Assembly: GCA_964016885.1 (NCBI GenBank)
Contig: OZ024742.1
Location: 356,338,066-356,402,065, forward strand
DNA length: 64,000 nucleotides
Source of the DNA: Eledone cirrhosa
Lineage: Eukaryota > Mollusca > Cephalopoda > Octopoda > Eledonidae
Direction of reading: 5' to 3'
The notes beneath the pieces were generated by a model that saw only the letters and a list, made by a program, of their open reading frames with translations, ran no database searches and was not told where the DNA came from. Of the stretch, positions 24,030 to 32,873 are shown in pieces. Positions within the stretch are counted from its first letter, which is position 1. Every line of letters begins with the position of its first letter. A program made the position numbers and the translations under genes.

Positions 24030-24163
24030 CCTTACACTCATATCATGACTCATGCACTATTCACTTCCTTGATATTTGTATATTATTCTATGTACTATAC
24101 ATGCACCCTTTATGAGTTGTAGTGCACCTGAGCACTGTAGACAATAATTTCATTATTATTTTA
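24030..24163 (+). repeat. CR1/L2-like LINE 3' UTR fragment
   Basis: It carries CATGACTCATGCACTATTCA, TTCTATGTACTATACATGC, GTAGTGCACCTGAGCACTG and the AATAATTTCATTATTATT tail. Confidence 0.8.
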
Positions 24164-24252
24164 TTTTCATATTCACTTATCTCTGCTTATCTTAATTTGT
24201 TTCTCAACTCTAAGAAGTACTCGATACTTCCCTTAGTCTGTCATGGCTTACT

Positions 24253-24407
24253 AGCTCTATACGGGGCCCAGATTTATTGAGGGGGGGGGGCTATTATATG
24301 ACAAATTTGGAAGTTTGTTGTGTATTCTAATTTTTTTGTGTAAGAGGTGACCTCAAACCTACAGTACCCCCGGGCCCTCCAATCTCTAAATCTAACCCTA
24401 GCTCTAT
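24253..24407. mobile_element. hAT-type MITE with 8-bp target duplication
   Basis: The octamer AGCTCTAT occurs at 24,253-24,260 and 24,400-24,407, immediately outside the imperfect inverted ends GGGGCCCAGATTTA (left) and TAAATCTAACCCT (right). An 8-bp duplication is the hallmark of hAT transposition. The ~139-bp inside has no coding capacity, so it was moved in trans. A G run lies at 24,281-24,290. Confidence 0.6.
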
Positions 24408-24441
24408 GCAGAAGTTTAAACTGAATAAATAAATAGATAGT

Positions 24442-24632
24442 AATAATTGTTTCTACTTTAGGCACAAGGCCAGCAATTAACCAGTGCATTACTGGTACTT
24501 TATTTTATCGACCCCGTAAGGATGAAAGGCAAAGTCAACCTCAACGGGATTTGAACTCAAACCGTAAAGGGATGTAACTATGCTAGAAAGCATGGCATCC
24601 GACCCTCTACCGATAATGCCGATTCACCAGTG
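24442..24632 (-). repeat. SINE-1 (tRNA-derived)
   Basis: It is a full-length antisense copy with the B-box complement GGGATTTGAACTC at about 24,546. Confidence 0.9.
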
Positions 24633-24902
24633 ACAGGAGATAAATGAGAGACTGTCAGAAAATGTAAGAAATTATTGCTACTAATAAAAACGGTAACACT
24701 AATCTTAATTGCTAGTTACAAGGAGACTTTTCATTCACTTAATGAATGTTGATTCTTGTCTTAACAAATGAATGACATTTTATTTCACTTGTAGCAAATA
24801 TATATAGTACTAATAAATATAAATACCAAAATCCGAAGAGGAGTGTATATATATTAATAAGTTATATATAGACCCATAGAGCAAATATTTATTATTATTA
24901 TG

Positions 24903-25072
24903 ATTAGTGGTGGATTGGCAGTATCGGTAGAGGGTTGGACGCCATGCATTGATGAGTTCAAATCCCGCTGAGGCTAACTTTGCCTTTCATCCCTACGGAG
25001 GTTGATCAAATAAAGTACCAGTAATGTACTGAGTAATTGCTGGCCTTGTGCTAAAAGTAGAAACAATTATTA
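24903..25072 (+). repeat. SINE-1, internally deleted
   Basis: It starts GGTGGATTGGCAGTATCGGT. A deletion joins the GCATTGATG segment to the B box GAGTTCAAATCCCGCTGAGG. It ends AAAGTAGAAACAATTATTAT. It faces the antisense copy 270 bp upstream, so the two could form an RNA hairpin. Confidence 0.85.
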
Positions 25073-25075
25073 TTA

Positions 25076-25114
25076 GCACACACACACATATATATATATA
25101 TAGAGAGAGAGAGT
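25076..25114. repeat. (CA)(TA)(GA) microsatellite
   Basis: A short compound dinucleotide run. Confidence 0.9.
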
Positions 25115-25311
25115 TAGGTCTACAACAAATTAGCAACCATATTTCTATTCTCACGGCAGCCATACATGGGTTGAAAATCCATCCAGTGAAACACGTATCC
25201 TCAAATGTGGTTTAATTTGTTGTGGAACTAACTCTATAGTGAACCTTCGGACAGAGTGCTCTACCATCTACTGATATAACCTCCCACAATTTTACCACTA
25301 TGTATATATAA

Positions 25312-25505
25312 TAATGGTTTCTTATATAGGCACAAGGCCAGCAATTAGCCAGTGTATTACTGGTACTTTATTTTATCGACCCTGTAAGGATGAAAGGCAA
25401 AGTTAACCTTAGCAGGATTTGAACTCAAACCGACCATAAATGGCTGTAACTCTATGCTGGAAAGTGTGGCATCTGACCCTCTACCGATACTGCCAATCCA
25501 CCAAT
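25312..25505 (-). repeat. SINE-1, TATAAG-tail subtype
   Basis: It is an antisense copy starting GGTTTCTTATATAGGCACAA and ending CTGCCAATCCACCAATAAT. Confidence 0.9.
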
Positions 25506-25822
25506 AATATATAATTATAATAATTATGGTACCAGTAATAACTAGGTAAGAAGAATTGGTCAGAAGGAGAAATTTATTGAGAGGTCATTCTTTAACATAT
25601 GTTTCTGTACAAAAACAGCCGGCATGCTCTGACTGCATCGTTTTATGCTCAATCGTATGCATTATATAAATAAATTATTGCACTTCATGAGAAAGAGATT
25701 AAAAGGGGGGAAGGAAGGAAGAGAAAAAGTGTCATAGTCCAAGGCAAGGATGTCATATTTATGCAATAAACATTACTTCCAGTTAACTGATCCAAGATAC
25801 AAAACACTATATATATGTATAA

Positions 25823-26008
25823 ATAATTGTTTCTACTTTAGGCACAAGGCCAGCAATTACCCAGTACATTACTAGTACTTTATTTTATCGACCCCGTAAG
25901 GATGAAAGGCAAAGTTAACCTCGGCGGGATTTGAACTCAGACTGGAAAGGACGTAACTATGCTAGAACGCATGGCGTCCAACCCTCTACCGATACTGCCA
26001 ATTCACAT
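25823..26008 (-). repeat. SINE-1 (tRNA-derived)
   Basis: It is a full-length antisense copy with B-box complement GGGATTTGAACTC, very similar to the copies at 13.9 and 24.4 kb. Confidence 0.9.
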
Positions 26009-26009
26009 A

Positions 26010-26690
26010 TAACGTGTGTGATGCTGAAATGTGCTAGCCAGCTCATGTAAACATTAAAGTACATATAAAGACTAATCATAGTAGAAATTTATGGGTCTTC
26101 TTCCCTGTTTAAGGTCAATTCAGAGTCAATTACTTGACTTTTACTAACCAGATGCATTGATTAATTAGCGATTAATATTTCTAATAAGATAATGAATCTA
26201 GTAAAATGTGTTTATGACATCACCAGCAGCTAAATCAAACAATAACAACACTTGTCAATTTTATAGTTAAATGAAAAAACTAAGTTGTCTCTGATCGAGA
26301 TGAAGCGAGAGTGTATTTGAATACATACAAAAACTGATCGCTAGAACAGCCGTTAAAACAGCTGCTGTCAAATACAGTGATGGGCAAAAATGTGTCAGAG
26401 GACAGAGACCAGCAGCCAGTGGTCGAAAAAGAGACAATTCACAAGGTGGGTGACAGGCAGATGAAATATAGAAAAGATTGAAAAAGAAGGAAGACAAGGA
26501 GAAGTTTGTTGGCACAAAGAAGTGACTGGAAGAAGGAAATAAAGTAAGGCGATGTACAAGACAAGTTTACACACACACACCTTCACCCTCATCAGCTCTC
26601 AAGCCAGCAAAATAGTTTTGTACAATTTAATCTTAGTGTTGCTACCATCAAAAGCAAAAGTTGTTTTTATACAAGAGGCCTACTTACTCT
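26010..26690. other. Unassigned stretch, no gene seen
   Basis: AT-rich; the reading frames on either strand lack recognisable domains. Confidence 0.5.
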
Positions 26691-26694
26691 TAGG

Positions 26695-26775
26695 TAATAA
26701 TAATAATAATGAAATTATAGTGTACAGTACTATGGTGCACCACAACTCATCAAAGGTGCATGTTTAGTACATATA
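26695..26775 (-). repeat. CR1/L2-like LINE 3' UTR fragment
   Basis: It is the antisense tail: AATAATAATGAAATTATAG, TGCACCACAACTCATCAAAG, GTACATATAAT. Confidence 0.75.
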
Positions 26776-26883
26776 ATGAGCTGTTTGAGTATTGTCATGA
26801 AATTGCCTCAACATTATCTGGCATCTATCAGCTTGGCCTCTTGCATTATAGTAGAGAAGCAGCTCTAATAAAGAATAGTCTTT

Positions 26884-29304
26884 CATCATCATCATCATCA
26901 TCATCGTCGTTTAACATCCGTGTTCCATGCTTGCATGGGTTTGGACGGGGGTTTTCCCACTTGAGGCAAGAGTGGTTATCTTGCTCGCATAGGACTATCT
27001 GGCGGGTTTTCTACTGCTGGATGCCCTTCCTAACACCAACCACATTTACAGTGTGGGGCTGGGAGGTTTTTACCGTGTTGCCTACACGGCCACATTACAG
27101 CGTGAACTGTGTGTTTTTTTGACGTGACACCTACATGATCTCATTTGTTTCGGCCTGGATGTTGTGGCACCAACATAACTTTACATTGAAAGGGGCGGTG
27201 TGGATGAGGTGGGGGTGGTGGGACGGGGGTGTATTTTGTTAGAGATGCCTACTGACTGTAGTAGGTTTTACTTTGTATTTAGGTAAAGCGGGTCTTCTCT
27301 ATTACTGAGTACCGCCAAAGGTCTCGGTTCAGTGACATTGTCTTGGTGAGGTGTAAGTGTGTGAGGTCGGAATTTATCAGCTCGTCCCAGGTTTTTCTGG
27401 GTCTGCCTATTCCGTGGCTACCATCTATCTTTATTGCCCTGCACTTTGTTATACAGCTATCGTCCTTCATGCGCATCACGTGACCATACCAACGTAGTCT
27501 TCTCTCGAGTAAACAACATCTGATCCCTCTTATTTCTAATTTTTTCCTTAGTTCGTTTATGCTTTGCCGTTCACGTATATTACTATTGCACATCCAGCGG
27601 AGCATGCAAGCTTCGTTTCTCTCTAGTCTGCGTATATCCTCTGCACACAATGCCCAGGTCTCACTGCCATGCAACATTGCTGTTCATATGCAGGCATCGT
27701 ACAACCAGCCTTTCATTTTTAGGGAGAACCCTTTAGCGGCTAATAGCGGTATAAACTCTCTGAACTTTTTCCATCCAGTTCTGACTCTAGCTACTGTACT
27801 TTCAGAGCACCCTCCCCGACTGCTGATTTTGTCACCCAGGTAACGGAAGCTGTCCACTATTTCTATAGAACCCTCTGCACAGTTGAAAGAGCTAGTATTT
27901 TGTGGGCACTTGCTGCTACTTATTGCCCCAGAGCACCGGCCACATGTAAAATCTATGTTCTTAGTTAGCTTACCTGTGATCCCACTACATCTTTTATGCA
28001 CCCATACTTTGCATTTGGGACACAAAATGGAGTTTCTACCTACGCCTTTCCTACACACTGAGCATGGCCACTTCCCGGAGGGGACCGCCGCCTTATTTTC
28101 TTTCTTACAAACTAGAACTTTAGTCTTAGCCAGGTTAATTTTAAGGCCTTTTGATTCTAGGCCGTGCTTCCACATTTGGAATTTCTTCTCTAGCTCGGAC
28201 ATTGATTCAGCTATGAGTGTTAGATCATCTGCGTATAGGAGTTCCCATGGGCAGCCGGTCTTGAACTCCACTGTTATAGCCTGAAGGGCAATAATAAATA
28301 ATAGGGGGCTAAGAACAGAGCCCTGATGAACACCAACTTTTACGCTAAACTCTTCACTATATTCGTTGTTAATTCTAGCCTTGCTGACTGTTTCTTTATA
28401 CATGGCTAGTATAGCTCTCACAAGCTATTCATCAACACCTAGTTTTCTAAGAGTCCACCAGATAATGGAACGGGGGACTCTGTCGAAGGCTTTCTCCAAG
28501 TCGACAAAAGCTAAGTATAGGGGTTTACTTTTAGCTAGGTACTTCTCCTGTAGTTGTCGTACAATGAAAAGAGCGTCTGTGGTACTTTTGCCTGACACAA
28601 ACCCAAACTGCATTACATCTAGATCAATTCTCTCTCTGATTAGTTGCGCTATTACTTTTTCCGTGACCTTCATGACCTGGTCGATTAATTTAATGCCTCT
28701 ATAGTTACTCCTATCTAGGGCATCTCCTTTACCCTCATAACAGTTAACGATGATGCTGCTACGCCAGTCCTTTGGAACAACCCCATTCTGTATGACTTGG
28801 TTGACTATCCGGGTGACCATGGTGTGTCCCACCGTACCAGATGCCTTCAGCATCTCGGCAACTATTTCCGAAGGCCCAGCCGCCTTACCCGTCTTCATAT
28901 CTTTGATTGCCTTACTTATTATACTACCCTCGACTAACACTGCTGGTCCCTCTATTGGGTTGATGTGGGGGGAGACTGTCTTTCTCCCATTTATTCTCCT
29001 CATTTAGTAGCCTTTCATAGTGACACTTCCAAGCTACCTTCTTATCAGCGTCAGTGATGGCAAGTACGCCGTCATCATTAAGTACACACTTCTCCCCGAC
29101 AATATCACGGTTTTCCTTGACTCATTGCCTAGCAATCCTGAACACCTCACGTTTTTGGTCCCCGCGTTGTAGAACATGCTTGAACTTTCTTTCCTCTGCT
29201 TCCCTTCTTGCGAAGTACACTTGTCTCCTAGCTTCCCTCCTGGCCACTTGATAGTCTTCTCTGCTTCCCCCATCCCGCCATACTTTCCAAGCCTGCTTTT
29301 TGGC
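26884..29304 (-). mobile_element. LINE-B copy 2, 5'-truncated
   Basis: The 3' end is on the left: a CATCATCATC run at 26,884-26,907, then a 3' UTR of about 370 bp that differs from copies 1 and 3 but matches the solo tail at 52,620-53,062. The body runs to about 29,304, where homology stops in the linker between endonuclease and RT. 5' truncation is the usual outcome of target-primed reverse transcription. A SINE-1 begins 25 bp beyond. Confidence 0.85.
27279..29300 (-). pseudogene. LINE-B RT-PHD ORF, disabled
   Basis: The minus-strand frame holds RT motifs (KAAGPSEIVAEMLK, NYRGIKLIDQ, FVDLEKAFD, VGVHQGSVLSPLL). The catalytic YADD is intact at 28,225-28,236. Next come a complete PHD-like finger (CSVC, CPKC, WVHKRC, FTCGRC), then the HGSETWALC and HVMRM domain, ending at 27,279. 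In-frame stops replace a Trp codon at 28,422-28,424 and a probable Arg codon (CGA to TGA) near 27,678-27,683. A frameshift lies near 28,990-29,030. The endonuclease is absent. It represents a subfamily separate from copies 1 and 3. Confidence 0.85.
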
Positions 29305-29327
29305 CTTATATTATAATATAACACAGG

Positions 29328-29517
29328 GTGGTGGATTGGCAGTATTGGTAGAGGTTCTGACACCATGTTTGCAGCAAAGAGTTACGGCCCTTTATAGTCT
29401 GAGTTCAAATCCTTCTGAAGTTAACGTTGCCTTTCATCCTTATGGGGTTGATAAAATAAAGCACCAGTAATACACTGGGATAATTGCTGGCCCTGTGTCA
29501 AAAGTAGAAACAATTAT
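29328..29517 (+). repeat. SINE-1 (tRNA-derived)
   Basis: It is a full-length sense copy, GGTGGATTGGCAGTATTGGT to AAAGTAGAAACAATTATTAT. Confidence 0.9.
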
Positions 29518-29519
29518 TA

Positions 29520-29985
29520 TATAACACAAATATAAACACATATAACAATCAACCTCGTCATCCACTGAGGTAATTTAGTGAGTGTGTTGGCTTGTCTAAT
29601 AGTGTTCCATTGACCTTTATGATGTGTGGCCGGTTGTTGCACTTGGTGGTCAATTGATGCTCGTTATCGTTTTTATTTTTGCTTCCTCCCTTTTCTTTTT
29701 CTTTTTTCTTTCTGTTCTCATTTTTCTTTTTCTCGCTCTGGTCATGTGTTTTGTGTTTTTTTGTGAAGCTCTAATAAATAAATGTTAAATAACGTGAGTT
29801 GGTTAGAGGTGAGGTCATAAAAGCCTCTACTTTCACTAAGTGGATGAGATATACATCTTTGCTGCAGAATATGCCTTAGTCACTTGCAGATAATATTTCT
29901 GATAACTCTGTTATTTCCTATAACAATGTGAACTAAATACTCTGGCTAAGCAACAAACCTATCAAATATACTATTACCCCACCCC
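29520..29985. other. AT-rich stretch with pyrimidine-rich patch
   Basis: No gene is visible; a CTTTTT-rich patch lies at about 29,670-29,765. Confidence 0.5.
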
Positions 29986-30029
29986 CGTGATCTATATCAT
30001 GAGTTACGAAAAATATTGGAAATTTCTGG

Positions 30030-30200
30030 GGTTTATCCTTTTTTTCTTTTTCTTTTTTTATCTTTTTCTTTCTTTTTCTCTTTTTTTCTTTTTCTTCTTC
30101 TTTTTCTTTCTTTTTCTCTTTTTTCTTTTTCTTTTTTTATTTATTTTTCTTCTTTTCTTTCTTTTTCTTTTTTTCTTATTTTTTTCTATTTTTTTTGTTG
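30030..30200. repeat. Polypyrimidine (T/C) tract
   Basis: About 170 bp is almost entirely TTTTTC-type repeats on the plus strand. It creates artefactual Phe/Leu/Ser frames. Confidence 0.95.
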
Positions 30201-30663
30201 CCTTGTTGATTTCCGTACTAAACATTTACAGACAGACTATTTTAGTGTTTCCCTCTCATAAATATTTGATGGCTGTTTTTTTTATCATAAAATATACACT
30301 GATCTAACTTTGTTTCAAGATATATTAAATTAAACATACATGATTTTCACAGTTGATAAATGACTTGATGTTAGGGGCATTGTCTGCAGGGATGATTTGC
30401 AAAGTACCAGTAAAATACTGATTCGATTTATATGTCTACATCTAGCTCTACAACATTTATCTTCGTTCTATATCATATCATCTGAATACAGATCATATAT
30501 ACTTCACTGAGCTATGTAGAATAACTGAAGCTTTGCATTTACTCATATTCTGAATGAGTGTATAGACTAGAACATTTATTTATAGTATTCTGCTCAGCTG
30601 AATATATATAATGACACTCTATACCTTGTATTGATCCCTTCCTTTCTTCTTTATTACAATCAA

Positions 30664-30880
30664 CACCACACACACACACACATATATATAATGTGTGTTT
30701 GTGTTTATAGAGAAAGAGAGCTAGAGAGACAAGAAATAGTGTTATATAAACAAGATGTGGGCCCCCAACCTACCCAAGCATGCTTACATACACATATATA
30801 TACATACATTCCTACATACATACATATATATATTCACATATATACATACATTCCTACATAGATACATACATACATAGAAT
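30664..30880. repeat. CA/TA and TACATACA microsatellites
   Basis: A (CA)n(TA)n tract at 30,667-30,700 and a TACATACA-rich tract at 30,784-30,876 are separated by non-repetitive DNA. Confidence 0.9.
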
Positions 30881-30924
30881 AGATTATGGTAGGGTTTGAT
30901 ATGTTTTGTGTTCTGGTTTGTCTG

Positions 30925-31030
30925 TGTTATAGTTAGTTAGTATAGTTATAGAGTTAGTTAGAATAGTTCTATAGTTAGTCAGAAACTTTTTATAGTTAGT
31001 TAGTTGATTCTATGGTTAATATAGTTAGCA
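30925..31030. repeat. TTAG-rich degenerate tandem repeat
   Basis: ATAGTTAGTTAG phrases recur with drift. Confidence 0.8.
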
Positions 31031-31094
31031 TTTGATTTCTTTTTTTTTGTGTAATTTGTGTATTTCAATAGGTATTAAGTCTGTATTTCAACAT

Positions 31095-32020
31095 CCTCCT
31101 CCTCCTCCTCATCATCATCAACATCATCATCATCACCATCATCACCATCATCATAGATTGTCTACTTTTCATTCTTGGTAATCATGTACTGAGCCTATAC
31201 TGATCAGGTGATCATGACTTGCTCATATACTCCATTTTGGGGTTGGTTTCTATGGTGGGATGCCCTTCCTAATTCCAACCACTTTACAACTTGCACTTGA
31301 GGAATTATTTTGTGACTCCAGCACTATGTTTATAGAATGGACTGGGCGCTATTTTGTGGCCCCAGTACTACCACCTTACACGGTAGACTGAGCATTTTTG
31401 TGACTCCTGCACTACCACCTGACAGGCTAGACTGAGCATTTTTGTGACTCCTGCACTACCACCTGACAGGGTAGACTGAGTGTTTTTGTGACTCCTGCAC
31501 TACCAGCTGACAGGGTAGACTGAGTGTTTTTGTGACTCCTGCACTACCAGCTGACAGGGTAGACTGGGTGCTTTTGTGACTCCTGCACCACCACCTGACA
31601 GGGTAGACTGAGTGTTTTTGTGACTCCTGCACTACCAGCTGACAGGGTAGACTGGGTGCTTTTGTGACTCCTGCACTACCAGCTTACAGGGTAGACTGAG
31701 CATTTTTGTGACTCCTGCACTACCACCTGACACAGTAGACTGAGCATTTTTGTGACTCCTGCACTACCACCTGACAGGCTAGACTGAGCATTTTTGTGAC
31801 TCCTGCACTACCACCTGACAGGGTAGACTGAGTGTTTTTGTGACTCCTGCACTACCAGCTGACAGGGTAGACTGAGTGTTTTTGTGACTCCTGCACTACC
31901 AGCTGACAGGGTAGACTGGGTGCTTTTGTGACTCCTGCACCACCACCTGACAGGGTAGACTGGGTGCTTTTGTAGTGTGACCAACAATATGGGACAGAAA
32001 GTGTGGAGTGTATCTGGTTT
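31095..32020 (-). repeat. LINE 3' tail with expanded module array
   Basis: The left part is an antisense LINE tail: CATCATCACCATC run, then GGGATGCCCTTCCTAATTCC. The module region that follows is expanded to a minisatellite (31,384-31,990). It closes with GTGACCAACAATATGGGACA, as at 16.1 kb. Confidence 0.75.
31384..31990 (-). repeat. 44-bp minisatellite derived from LINE 3' UTR
   Basis: Fourteen TAGACT anchors occur at exact 44-bp steps from 31,384 to 31,956. Unit variants (AGCATTT, AGTGTTT, GGGTGCTT; ACCACC or ACCAGC) follow the same order in the five units from 31,384 and in the five units from 31,736, giving a 352-bp (8-unit) higher-order period. In reverse complement a unit aligns with the LINE-B 3' UTR module (TGTAAAGTG, GTGTAGGCGCCAC, AAAAAGCACCCAGC). 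The short reading frames here are not genes. Confidence 0.9.
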
Positions 32021-32029
32021 TGCATGCAT

Positions 32030-32530
32030 GTATGGATTAGACAGAAAAGAGTTATCAGATTGTTAAAGGAGGGGCAGTATATAAATGTATTATTCAGGAT
32101 GTTTCACGCAATACTATTTCCTAGGACATCATTTAATTTCCCGATATCTTTCAGTGTATCCATTACGACAAGTATCTGGTGTATATCATGTCTATATTGT
32201 GGTGTAAATTTCTTCTCTATTTGTGAAGAAATGAAAAGCAGTCTTTAATAACTGATCTATACTATAATTTAGCATACAGAATAGAACAAATATGACTCCA
32301 TTATAGATATAAACATGCAGATTGAAAAGGATACATCATGTCTATATATATAAAAGACAAATACATATATACACTTATATAGAAGACGCCACTAAATATC
32401 ACACTTTTTGAAGAACATTGAAACACTAGGGAAGCTATTCAATGAAGAATTACAATAACTTGTTTCTAAAACACTCACATTTTAGGGTAGAGAGGGCTCT
32501 TTACGTTGGCCAAAATTATAATAACCTCTC
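32030..32530. other. AT-rich stretch, no gene seen
   Basis: No recognisable gene or repeat. Confidence 0.5.
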
Positions 32531-32535
32531 TAGTG

Positions 32536-32757
32536 CTGGTGCTGCAAAAGAATACACCCAGTACACTCTGTAAAGTAGTTGTGCTGTGTCACAATAAAAT
32601 GTACCCAGTACACTCTATAAAGTACTTGTGCTGGAGTCACTATAAAATGTATCCAGTACAGTCTGGAAAGTAACTGTGATGGGTCACAATAAAAGGCACT
32701 CAGTACACTCTGTAAAGTAGTTGTGCTGGGTCACAATAAAATGCACCCAGTACATAT
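32536..32757 (+). repeat. ~47-bp minisatellite derived from LINE 3' UTR
   Basis: CAGTACA anchors lie at 32,559, 32,606, 32,654, 32,701 and 32,748. Each unit reads CACTCTGTAAAGTAGTTGTG, then CTGGGTCACAATAAAATGC, the sense version of the same 3' UTR module as in the 31.4 kb array. The last unit is cut by the insertion that carries LINE-B copy 3. Confidence 0.85.
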
Positions 32758-32873
32758 TATGATGTTCCCTGCTGTATTAGCGATAAATTTTCGAGGGTTT
32801 CTCTTAGTAGTTTTTCATGACGTTATTATTGTTAATTTTACTGATGTAGTATTATCTTGGATATTTACCAAGT
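32758..32873. other. Unassigned 5' filler of the LINE-B copy 3 insertion
   Basis: About 115 bp lie between the interrupted tail repeat and the point where LINE-B homology starts. It does not match the corresponding part of LINE-B copy 1. Confidence 0.5.

Noticed and set aside
29987..30307. A 106-codon Phe/Leu-rich frame resembling membrane segments
   Set aside because: It is the translation of a T/C tract; hydrophobicity follows from TTT, TTC and CTT codons.
31384..31990. CRISPR-like regularly spaced repeats
   Set aside because: Units are contiguous tandem copies without unique spacers, in a eukaryotic, LINE-derived context.
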